From: CAYTEO01 sp964436825
Lineage (GTDB): Bacteria > Krumholzibacteriota > Krumholzibacteriia > LZORAL124-64-63
Assembly (NCBI GenBank): GCA_964436825.1
Contig: CAYTEO010000028.1
Coordinates: 1-35,368, forward strand
Direction: 5' to 3'
DNA: 35,368 bases
Each line of letters begins with the position of its first letter. Positions within the stretch are counted from its first letter, which is position 1. Shown in pieces: positions 20,849-28,213 of the stretch. The notes under the pieces were generated by a model, which saw nothing but the letters and a program-made list of their open reading frames with translations, did no database searches and was not told the DNA's origin. Position numbers and translations under genes: made by a program.

Positions 20849-22627
20849 ATGAGGACGCTCCAGGGCATCGCCGCCTCCGGGGGACAGGTCGTCGGAAGGG
20901 TCCACCGGCTGGCGGCCGATCTGCCCACCGTCCCCCGCCGCCGGCTCGGTGCCGGGGAGATCGACGCCGAGGTGACCCGCTTCCGGGCCGCCCTCGGGAC
21001 GGCCCGCGACCAGATCCAGCGGATCGTCGAGCGGCTCTCCCGGGAGGTGGGACCCGACAGCGCCGCGATCCTGGAGAGCCATCTGCTGATCCTGGAGGAC
21101 GAGCTGATCGTCGAGCGGACGGAGCAGGTCATTCGGGAGCAGGGGCTCAACGCCGAGGCGGCCCTGGAGGAGGCCCTGCAGTCGCTGCTCGCCGACCTGG
21201 GCGCCCTGCACGATCAGGTCCAGCGGGAGAGGATCCAGGATCTCCACGACGTCCACCAGCGGCTGCTGCGGATCCTGACCGGCCGTGGCGGCCAGCGCGT
21301 CACCCCGCCGGGACGCCCCAGCATCGTCGTGGCCGAGAACCTGGCGCCGTCGGACACGGCCTCGCTGGGGACCCGCAACGTCCTGGCCTTCCTGCTGGGC
21401 CACGGCAGCCGGACGAGCCATGTGGCCATCCTGGCACGGTCGCTCGGTGTGCCGGCGGTCGTCGGGCTGGGGGACAGGCTGGGGGAGCTGGCCCACGGGG
21501 ACCTGGTGGCCGTCGACGGCGACAGGGGCGAGGTCATCCTCGAGCCGGACAGCGGGACCGTCGCGCGCTTCCACCAGCTCAGCCGCCAGGCCAGGCACGT
21601 CAACACGAAGCTGGCCCACCTGCGTGACCTGCCGGCGGAGACGCCGGACGGCCGACGTCTCTCCCTGCAGGTCAACATCGAGCTGCCGGTCGAGGTGGAG
21701 AAGGCGCTGGCCTGCGGCGCCGAGGGGGTCGGGCTGCTGCGGACGGAATACATCTTCTTCCAGCACGGGACGCTCCCCAGCGAGGAGCAGCAGCTTTCCG
21801 TCTATCGCCAGGTCCTGGCCGCGATGGACGGGCGGCCGGTCGTCTTCCGGACGCTCGACGTGGGCGGCGACAAGCTGCAGCGCTACCTGGGGGCCCGGCA
21901 GGAGTCGAACCCCTTCCTGGGCTGGCGCGGGATCCGCTTCCTGCTCTCCAACCGGTCGCTGCTGAAATCGCAGCTGCGCGCCATCTATCGCGCGGCGGCC
22001 GACGGTCCCGCCCGTGTCATGTTCCCCATGATCACGGGACTGGCCGAGCTGCGGGCCGCGCGGGAGATCTGCCGGGAATGCTGCCGGGAACTGGAGGCCG
22101 AGGGGCTGCCCCACGATCCGCGGATCCCCGTGGGGATCATGGTGGAGACCCCCTCGGCGGCCATGATCGCCGACCGCCTGGCCGCCGAGTGCGACTTCTT
22201 CAGCGTCGGGACCAACGACCTGATCCAGTACACCCTGGCCATGGACCGCCTCAACGAGCGCGTCGCCTACCTCTACCAGCCCCTGCACCCCTCGGTGCTG
22301 CGTTCCCTGCGGGGGATCGTCGAGGCGGCCCACGCCGCGGGGATCGAGGTGGCGATGTGCGGGGAGATGGCCTCGGAGACGCGGTTCGCCGAGCTGCTGC
22401 TGGGGCTCGGGTTCGACACCCTGAGCGTGCACGCCGCCCAGCTCCCCAAGATCAAGCAGGTGGTCCGCTGGACTCCCCTGGCCGAGGCGAGGGAGCTGGT
22501 CGGGCGTTTGCTGGAGTGCGCGACATGCGCCGAGGCCGAGAGCCTGCTGGAAAACTACCTGACGGCCAAGAAGGCAGCGCGTGCCGCGGCCGGAGGAGGT
22601 GAAGGCGGTGGTAGCGGGACCTCTTGA
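20849..22627 (+). CDS. ptsI: PTS enzyme I (phosphoenolpyruvate-protein phosphotransferase)
   Basis: EI takes phosphate from PEP and hands it to HPr. It has 592 residues in three parts: the N-terminal domain, the phosphohistidine swivel domain with His191 in GHGSRTSHVAILARSLGVPAV, and the PEP-binding TIM barrel with GVGLLRTEYIFF, FRTLDVGGDK, GIMVETPSA, FFSVGTNDLIQYTLA and the active-site Cys in VAMCGEMASE. The swivel motif reads GHGSRTSH where DxGGxTSH is usual, but the His and flanking TSHxAI are kept. It overlaps the pgi/pmi gene by 20 bases. A Gly/Ser tail (GGGEGGGSGTS) ends the protein and coincides with the ribosome site of the next gene. Confidence 0.96.
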   Translation: MRTLQGIAASGGQVVGRVHRLAADLPTVPRRRLGAGEIDAEVTRFRAALGTARDQIQRIVERLSREVGPDSAAILESHLLILEDELIVERTEQVIREQGLNAEAALEEALQSLLADLGALHDQVQRERIQDLHDVHQRLLRILTGRGGQRVTPPGRPSIVVAENLAPSDTASLGTRNVLAFLLGHGSRTSHVAILARSLGVPAVVGLGDRLGELAHGDLVAVDGDRGEVILEPDSGTVARFHQLSRQARHVNTKLAHLRDLPAETPDGRRLSLQVNIELPVEVEKALACGAEGVGLLRTEYIFFQHGTLPSEEQQLSVYRQVLAAMDGRPVVFRTLDVGGDKLQRYLGARQESNPFLGWRGIRFLLSNRSLLKSQLRAIYRAAADGPARVMFPMITGLAELRAAREICRECCRELEAEGLPHDPRIPVGIMVETPSAAMIADRLAAECDFFSVGTNDLIQYTLAMDRLNERVAYLYQPLHPSVLRSLRGIVEAAHAAGIEVAMCGEMASETRFAELLLGLGFDTLSVHAAQLPKIKQVVRWTPLAEARELVGRLLECATCAEAESLLENYLTAKKAARAAAGGGEGGGSGTS

Positions 22628-23651
22628 CAGCGACCGGACGATGCTGCGCCTGGTGGCCACCTTCCCCGACCACCTCGCTGCGTCCTGTGAACTGCCGGGC
22701 CTGGAGGACGTCGCCGGGCTGGCCACCGCGATCCGCGACGTCGTCTTCTGCGGGATGGGCGGGTCGGCCGTCGCCGCCGACCTGGCGGCACCCCTGGCCG
22801 CGGCGGCGGGGGTGCGCCTGACGGTCCACCGCGAGTACGGTCCGCCGGCCTGGCTCTCCGACGAGCAGCTGGTGGTCCTGGCCAGCTACTCCGGTGAGAC
22901 GGAGGAGGTGCTCTCGGTTGCCGCCGCCCTCGCCGGCCGCCGGGGGCCCACCTGCGTCATCGGCAGCGGCGGCACTCTCGCCGCGCTGGCCCGGCAGCGA
23001 CAGTGGTCCTGGGTGCGGCTGCCGGAGGGGCTGCCGCCCCGCGCCGCCCTGGGGCATGCCTACGGCGCCCTGCTCCACGTCCTGGCCCGCAGCGGCGCCT
23101 GGACCGGCGCGACGGACGATCTGGCCGGGGCCGTGGCGACCCTCCGCGACGGGATCGCCGCCCTGGGACCGCTGGCGGGGGAGGACAACCCGGCCCTGGC
23201 CACGGCCCGGGCGGCGCTGGGACGGTTGACCGTCATCTACACGACGGCCCCGCATCTCCATCCCGCCGGCTACCGCCTGAAGTGCCAGCTCAACGAGAAC
23301 GCCAAGTCGCCGGCCCTGCACGTCCCCCTGCCGGAGGGGGATCACAACGACATCGTCGGCTGGGACGTCCTGCAGCGCCGCCGCGACGACTTCCTGCTGC
23401 TGCTGCTGCGGTCCGACGACGAGGATCCCCGCACGGCACGGCGCGCCGAGCTGACGGCCGAGCTGTTGGCGGACCAGTTCCGTCGCGTCGTCACCTGGCG
23501 GGCGCGGGGGGAGACCCCCCTGGCGCGCCAGCTGTCGCTGGTCCAGATCGGCGACTTCTGCTCCTGCTATCTGGCCGAGGCCGCCGGCGTCGACCCGCTG
23601 CCGGTGGCCAGGATCGAGGAACTGAAACGTCGACTGAAGGAGCCGCGATGA
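22608..23651 (+). CDS. Bifunctional phosphoglucose/phosphomannose isomerase (SIS domain)
   Basis: A 347-residue SIS-fold protein. CGMGGSAVAADL (48-59) and SYSGETEE (93-100) are the phosphosugar-binding loops of the archaeal/bacterial bifunctional PGI/PMI family, and QLNENAKSPA and EGDHNDIVGWD carry its C-terminal catalytic Glu and His. The family interconverts glucose-6-P, mannose-6-P and fructose-6-P. I chose GTG 22608, 8 bases after GGAGGAGG; the frame extends to GTG 22581. It overlaps the end of ptsI. Position directly after a mannose-type PTS fits isomerisation of the imported hexose phosphate into glycolysis or nucleotide-sugar synthesis. Confidence 0.88.
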   Translation: MVAGPLDSDRTMLRLVATFPDHLAASCELPGLEDVAGLATAIRDVVFCGMGGSAVAADLAAPLAAAAGVRLTVHREYGPPAWLSDEQLVVLASYSGETEEVLSVAAALAGRRGPTCVIGSGGTLAALARQRQWSWVRLPEGLPPRAALGHAYGALLHVLARSGAWTGATDDLAGAVATLRDGIAALGPLAGEDNPALATARAALGRLTVIYTTAPHLHPAGYRLKCQLNENAKSPALHVPLPEGDHNDIVGWDVLQRRRDDFLLLLLRSDDEDPRTARRAELTAELLADQFRRVVTWRARGETPLARQLSLVQIGDFCSCYLAEAAGVDPLPVARIEELKRRLKEPR

Positions 23652-24625
23652 AGGCACTCATCCCCGCGGCGGGCATCGGGACCCGCCTGCGCCCCCACAC
23701 CTGGAACAAGCCGAAGGCGCTCCTGCCGGTGGCGGGGCGACCCATCCTCGGCCACATCATCGACGACCTGCGCGCGGCCGGGATCGACGAGTTCGTCCTG
23801 GTCGTCGGCTACCAGGGGGAGGCCGTCCGCCGGTGGGTGGAGACGGCCTATCCCGGCACGCCGGTCACCTTCGTCGAGCAGACCGAGCGGCTGGGCCTGG
23901 GTCACGCCCTCTGGACGGCACGCGACGCGGTGGGCGACGAACCGTTCTTCTGCATCCTCGGCGACACGATCCTCAAGGCCGACTACCCGGCCCTGCTCGC
24001 GGCGCCGGGCAACTGCATTGCCGTCTGCCCGGTGGAGGACCCGCGGCGGTTCGGGGTGGTGGCCATGGCGGGCGACCGCGTCGCCCGCTTCGAGGAGAAG
24101 CCCCAGGACCCGCCCAGCAACCTGGCCATCGTCGGGGCCTACCTGCTGCGGGACGCCCCGGCGCTTTGGGAGGCCCTCGACCGCATCGTCGCCGAGGACC
24201 GCCGCACCCGCGGCGAGTACCAGCTGACCGACGCCCTGGAAACGATGTTGCGCCAGGGCCGTCCCTTCACGATCATGCAGGTCACCGGCTGGTACGACTG
24301 CGGCAAGCGGGAGACCTGGCTGGAGACGAACCGGGCCCTGCTCGAGGCGTCGGCCACCGCGCCGGCCGCGGCGGGGATTGTCCCGCCCTGCCACGTCGGT
24401 CCCGACGTGACGATCGTCGACAGCGAGATCGGCCCCAACGTCTCGGTGGGAGCCGGTGCGACGATCCGCGGCTGCCGGCTGAGCGATTGCATCGTCGGCG
24501 AGCGGTCCGTCCTGAAGGACTGCCGTCTCCACGACAGCATCGTCGGCGCCGACTGCCGCCTGGAAGGGGTCCGCGGCCGGGTCGACGTCGGCGACGACGG
24601 CGAGATCGTGGGCGAACCGTCCTGA
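23648..24625 (+). CDS. Sugar-1-phosphate nucleotidyltransferase with left-handed beta-helix tail
   Basis: A 325-residue protein. The N-terminal nucleotidyltransferase domain (about 1-240) starts KALIPAAGIGTRLRPHTWNKPKALLPVAGRP in family style (GxGTRLRP...KPK, residues 9-23), has the metal-binding Asp105 in CILGDTIL, FEEKPQDP, and TGWYDCGK. The C-terminal region (about 245-325) shows hexapeptide-like repeats (VTIVDSEIGPNVSVGAGATIRGCRL). It resembles glucose-1-P thymidylyltransferase (long RmlA/RffH-like) and mannose-1-P guanylyltransferase; the sequence does not decide which. ATGA overlap with the pgi/pmi gene suggests the two act in one route from hexose-6-P to an NDP-sugar for the envelope. 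A phosphomannomutase or phosphoglucomutase is missing from the window. Confidence 0.85.
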   Translation: MKALIPAAGIGTRLRPHTWNKPKALLPVAGRPILGHIIDDLRAAGIDEFVLVVGYQGEAVRRWVETAYPGTPVTFVEQTERLGLGHALWTARDAVGDEPFFCILGDTILKADYPALLAAPGNCIAVCPVEDPRRFGVVAMAGDRVARFEEKPQDPPSNLAIVGAYLLRDAPALWEALDRIVAEDRRTRGEYQLTDALETMLRQGRPFTIMQVTGWYDCGKRETWLETNRALLEASATAPAAAGIVPPCHVGPDVTIVDSEIGPNVSVGAGATIRGCRLSDCIVGERSVLKDCRLHDSIVGADCRLEGVRGRVDVGDDGEIVGEPS

Positions 24626-24652
24626 CCCACACCAACACGAGAGACGAGCGAA

Positions 24653-25798
24653 ATGGCGGATGAGTACCTCTTCACGAGCGAGTCGGTGACCGAGGGGCAC
24701 CCCGACAAGGTGGCCGACCAGATCTCCGACAGCGTCCTGGACGCCATCCTGGCCGACGACCCGAACGGGCGCGTCGCCTGCGAGACGCTGGTGACCACGG
24801 GCCTGGCCCTGGTCGCCGGCGAGATCACCACCGAGACCTACGTCGACATCCCCAGCATCGTCCGCAAGACGATCCGGGAGATCGGCTACACCTCGGCCCA
24901 GTTCGGGTTCGACTGGCAGACCTGCGCGGTCATGACGGCGATCGACGAGCAGTCCCCCGACATCGCCCAGGGGGTCGATCCCGGCGGCGCCGGGGACCAG
25001 GGGCTGATGTTCGGCTATGCCTGCCGGGAGACCGACGTGCTGATGCCGCTGCCGATCACCCTGGCTCACCGCCTGACCCAGCGCCTGGCCCAGATCCGCA
25101 AGCAGGAGATCCTGCCGTGGGTGCTACCCGACGGGAAGAGCCAGGTGACGGTGGCCTACCGCGACGGCAAGCCGGTAAGGGTCGACACGGTCGTCATCTC
25201 GACGCAGCACACCCCGGACGTCGACAACGAGCAGATCCGCAAGGCGGTCATCGCCGAGATCATCCGCCCCGTCCTGGCGACCTTCGACCTCGACGTCAGC
25301 GACGTCACCTACCACGTCAACCCCACGGGCCGCTTCACCGTCGGCGGTCCCCAGGGGGACTGCGGCCTGACGGGCCGGAAGATCATCGTCGACACCTACG
25401 GCGGCACCGCTCCCCACGGCGGCGGTGCCTTCTCGGGCAAGGATCCCACCAAGGTGGACCGCTCGGCCAGCTACGCGGCGCGCTACGTGGCCAAGAACAT
25501 CGTGGCCGCCGGCCTGGCCGACCGCTGCCAGATCCAGCTCGCCTACGCCATCGGCGTCCGGGAGCCGGTCTCGGTCGCGGTGGAGACGTTCGGGACGGGC
25601 AAGGTGCCGCGGGACCGGCTGGAGGATGCCGTGCGCGACGTCTTCGACCTGACCCCCCGGGGCATCATCACGATGCTGAACCTGGCGCGCCCCATCTACC
25701 GGGCGACGGCGGCCTACGGCCACTTCGGCCGGGAGGAGGACGGGTTCACCTGGGAGCGCACCAACCGGACGAGCCAGCTCCTGGACGCCGTCGGCTGA
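24653..25798 (+). CDS. metK: S-adenosylmethionine synthetase
   Basis: MetK makes S-adenosylmethionine from methionine and ATP. It has 381 residues with SESVTEGHPDKVADQISD at the start (His16 and neighbours bind ATP), GGAGDQGLMFGYA (111-123), the P-loop-like GGGAFSGKDPTKVDRSA (from 257) and the usual C-terminal RPIYRATAAYGHFGR. ATG 24653 is 27 bases after the previous stop, too close for a SAM riboswitch. It is the last gene of the long run and is followed by a strong bidirectional terminator. Confidence 0.98.
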   Translation: MADEYLFTSESVTEGHPDKVADQISDSVLDAILADDPNGRVACETLVTTGLALVAGEITTETYVDIPSIVRKTIREIGYTSAQFGFDWQTCAVMTAIDEQSPDIAQGVDPGGAGDQGLMFGYACRETDVLMPLPITLAHRLTQRLAQIRKQEILPWVLPDGKSQVTVAYRDGKPVRVDTVVISTQHTPDVDNEQIRKAVIAEIIRPVLATFDLDVSDVTYHVNPTGRFTVGGPQGDCGLTGRKIIVDTYGGTAPHGGGAFSGKDPTKVDRSASYAARYVAKNIVAAGLADRCQIQLAYAIGVREPVSVAVETFGTGKVPRDRLEDAVRDVFDLTPRGIITMLNLARPIYRATAAYGHFGREEDGFTWERTNRTSQLLDAVG

Positions 25799-25819
25799 TC
25801 GGGGGCAGGGCGCGGAAGA

Positions 25820-25858
25820 AGACGACGGGCGGTGCCTGGCAGGCACCGCCCGTCGTCT
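25820..25858. terminator. Bidirectional terminator between metK and the lamin-tail lipoprotein gene
   Basis: AGACGACGGGCGGTGCCT (25820-25837), loop GGC, and its exact reverse complement (25841-25858): 18 of 18 pairs. It lies between convergent genes. There is little T-tract on either strand, like the other convergent-gene hairpins in this window. Confidence 0.85.
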
Positions 25859-25877
25859 CGTCCGGCCGGCGGGATGG

Positions 25878-27035
25878 TCAGCGGGCCGGCGTCACCGGCT
25901 GGACCAGGACCGTCACCGTGTCGCTCCGGCTGACGCTCTGCTGGGTGTCGAAGACGTGGAGGACGACCCGGTGGAGGCCCACGTCGCTGTCGAACCGGAT
26001 CAGGGGCAGACGGCCGTCATAGGACGTCCCGGCCGCGTCGTCGAGGACCCACACGAAGTCGAAGCGCCGGTAGTCCTGGGTGGCGCTGTCGAAGCCGCAC
26101 AGCTCGACACCGGAGCGCAGCGGGACGGGCTGGCCACGGGAGCCGTCGGGATAGCAACCGAACGAGACGTCGGTGTCCAGGCCGCGCAGTCCCATGGCGT
26201 CGACCAGGTTGCCCTCGGCGTCGTGCAGGAAGAGGACGCCCGTGAAATCGGCCGGCGCGCCCTGGTACCCGTCCGCCAGCCGGAAGCCGGCGTGGGTGTG
26301 GTCGCTGTCCTGGCCGTCGAGCCAGACCAGCAGGTAGCCGTGGGCGGGGATGGAGCTGCCGAGGGCGGGGAAGTGCCACTTGTCGGGCTCGGCGGGGTCG
26401 TCGCTGAGGGACCAGTCGGCGAGATCGATGGCCACGTCGGTCGTGTTGAGCAGCTCCACCCAGGGGCTGTACTCGCCGAAGTCGGGATCCTGGACGGCCG
26501 TCTCGTTGAAGGCCATGACCTCGTTGATGGCGACGTCGGCGCGCGGCTCGCCCGCCGGCGTGCCGCCGTTGCTGGCACCCGGCGTCGGGGGAGTGCCGTC
26601 GGCGGCGCGGAAGTATGCCAGGTTCGTCCAGACGGTCGTGTCCCGCGGGGCGGCACTGACGCTCAGGGAGTCCTCCTCGACGGTGATCGGGAGGGTGACC
26701 GCGGCCCGGTCGCCGTCGTCGTCGGTGACCGTCACCAGGACGTCGTAGATGCCCGGTTCGGTGAAGGTGTGGTTCGTCACCGACCCGGTGGCCGACTGCC
26801 CGTCGCCGAAGTCCCAGCGGATCTGCAGGTAGAGGTTGCCGCCGGTGGGGTCGCTCTGCGGGTCGCCACCGGTGGCGATGGCCACGAACTGGACGTCCAG
26901 GGGGGCGGGACCGCAGTCGACGTCGCTGGCGACGCGAGTGAAGGACGGAACCCGGTTCACGTCGTCGTTGCAGCCCGACCAGAGAAGGGCCGCGCCGAGC
27001 AACAACAGCATCAGCGGCAGCAAGCGTCGCATCAT
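25878..27035 (-). CDS. Lipoprotein with PKD domain and lamin-tail domain
   Basis: A 385-residue predicted lipoprotein of unknown function. The signal peptide MRRLLPLMLLLLGAALLWSGC ends in a lipobox with Cys22. A PKD/Ig-like domain covers about 38-119 (WDFGDG at 74-79, YDVLVTVTDDDGD). A lamin-tail domain begins about 166 (ADVAINEVMAFNE ... WVELLNTTDVAIDLADWSLSDD ... IPAHGYLLVWLDG) and runs to about 300. A final beta-rich, Ig/PKD-like stretch (about 310-385, HRVVLHVFDTQQSVSRSDTVTV) ends it. Such domains are frequent in surface and secreted proteins of FCB bacteria. Asp enrichment suggests calcium binding. The start is ATG 27035, 9 bases after AGGAG. It stands downstream of lptFG, 101 bases apart, and may have its own weak promoter (TTGCTC-N17-TATCTT near 27100-27130). 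Confidence 0.85.
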   Translation of the reverse strand: MMRRLLPLMLLLLGAALLWSGCNDDVNRVPSFTRVASDVDCGPAPLDVQFVAIATGGDPQSDPTGGNLYLQIRWDFGDGQSATGSVTNHTFTEPGIYDVLVTVTDDDGDRAAVTLPITVEEDSLSVSAAPRDTTVWTNLAYFRAADGTPPTPGASNGGTPAGEPRADVAINEVMAFNETAVQDPDFGEYSPWVELLNTTDVAIDLADWSLSDDPAEPDKWHFPALGSSIPAHGYLLVWLDGQDSDHTHAGFRLADGYQGAPADFTGVLFLHDAEGNLVDAMGLRGLDTDVSFGCYPDGSRGQPVPLRSGVELCGFDSATQDYRRFDFVWVLDDAAGTSYDGRLPLIRFDSDVGLHRVVLHVFDTQQSVSRSDTVTVLVQPVTPAR

Positions 27036-27071
27036 GGGATCTGACTCCTGGATCCTGGGGGTCGTGCACGA

Positions 27072-27093
27072 CCGGACGACAGCGTCCGGACGC
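27072..27093. other. Overlapping stem-loop and palindrome between lptG and the lipoprotein gene
   Basis: CCGGACG-ACAG-CGTCCGG (27072-27089) overlaps the 12-bp palindrome GCGTCCGGACGC (27082-27093), so the middle segment can pair either way. It may be a weak terminator for lptFG, or a regulatory structure in the leader of the lipoprotein gene. Confidence 0.3.
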
Positions 27094-27136
27094 CCGGCCA
27101 CGTCAAGATAACCGCCGGCCACGGGGCGAGCAAGCC

Positions 27137-28213
27137 CTATCGCCCCAGCCGCAGATAGAGGACAACCGCCGCCAGCAGGTAGCCGGCGTTGCCGATCCAG
27201 GCGGCGACCACCGGCGGCAGGACCTGCGTGTGCCCCAGGGCCCGTCCGAAGTTGATGGCCAGGTAGTAGCCGAAACTGATCAGGACCGTCCAGCCGAACC
27301 CCGAGGCGATGGTCGTCTTGCGGGGGCCCGAGGCGAGCAGGATCCCCAGCATGACGACGATGAGGTGGACGAAGGGAAAGGCGAACTTGAACTGCAGGTC
27401 GACGCGGTAACGGGTCGCGTCGTTGCCGCCGCGCTCGAGCATGGCGATGTGACGGCGCAGCTGCCGGATGTTCATGGCGTCGGGCTTGACCCTGTCGCGG
27501 GCGAAGTCCTCCGGTGAGATCCCGCGTAGGCCGGAGACGAGGCTGTCCTGCCTGGCGGTCGTCACGCCGCCGTCGGGATCGAAACGCCGGTGGATGACGT
27601 CGTAGAGGACCCAGTTGCCGTCGCGCCAGAGGGCCCGCTTCGCGTCGTAGCGCTCCGTGATCCGGTCGTCCCGGCGGGCGATGGCGCGGAAACCGGAGAT
27701 GGCCTGGCGATCGGGATTGTAGCGCCGGGCATAGTAGAGCCGGCCGTCGGCGCCCTGCAGCGGGACGTCGCTGGTCGGCCGGACCCGGTCGGGATGGTGG
27801 TGGACCTCCACCTCCCAGATGTGCTGCACCTGCCGGTTGGCCGGGGGCAGGACGTACTCGCTCCAGAGCAGGGAGAACCCCATGACGACGAAGGCCAGCG
27901 CCAGCAGGGGGCGTGTCACCTGCAGCAGGGAGCGGCCGGCGGCGAACAGGGCGGTCAGCTCGTTGTAGCGGGCCAGCGTCCCGACGGTGAACAGGGTGGC
28001 CATCAGCATGGCGATCGGCAGGGTCGTGTCCACGATCCAGGGGATCTTGAACAGGTAGTAGCGACCGACCAGCGCCAGGGGGGCCTCGTTGTCCAGGAAG
28101 GAGCCCAGGTGGTCGAACAGGTCCAGCAGGGTGAACAGGGTGATCGCTCCCAGCAGGGCCTGCAGCAGGGTCTTCAGGAAGCTTCCCAGCAGGAGGCGGT
28201 CGATCAGCTTCAA
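27137..28213 (-). CDS. lptG: LPS export permease LptG (YjgP/YjgQ family; TTG start)
   Basis: LptG with LptF forms the inner-membrane channel that lifts LPS out of the bilayer, powered by LptB. It has 358 residues: N-terminal helices (FLKTLLQALLGAITLFTLLDLFDHLG; TTLPIAMLMATLFTVGTLARYNELTALFAAG, the family coupling region), a third helix (LLALAFVVMGFSLLWSEYV), a periplasmic beta-jellyroll (about 120-260), and C-terminal helices (FPFVHLIVVMLGILLAS...). TTG 28213 overlaps the lptF stop as TTGA with AGGGGGA upstream. The second position and ordinary length make it LptG, although the two families are similar and the names could be swapped. Confidence 0.88.
   Translation of the reverse strand: MKLIDRLLLGSFLKTLLQALLGAITLFTLLDLFDHLGSFLDNEAPLALVGRYYLFKIPWIVDTTLPIAMLMATLFTVGTLARYNELTALFAAGRSLLQVTRPLLALAFVVMGFSLLWSEYVLPPANRQVQHIWEVEVHHHPDRVRPTSDVPLQGADGRLYYARRYNPDRQAISGFRAIARRDDRITERYDAKRALWRDGNWVLYDVIHRRFDPDGGVTTARQDSLVSGLRGISPEDFARDRVKPDAMNIRQLRRHIAMLERGGNDATRYRVDLQFKFAFPFVHLIVVMLGILLASGPRKTTIASGFGWTVLISFGYYLAINFGRALGHTQVLPPVVAAWIGNAGYLLAAVVLYLRLGR

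Noticed and set aside
24626..24652. SAM riboswitch before metK
   Set aside because: Only 27 bases separate the previous stop from the metK start, too short for any known SAM riboswitch aptamer.
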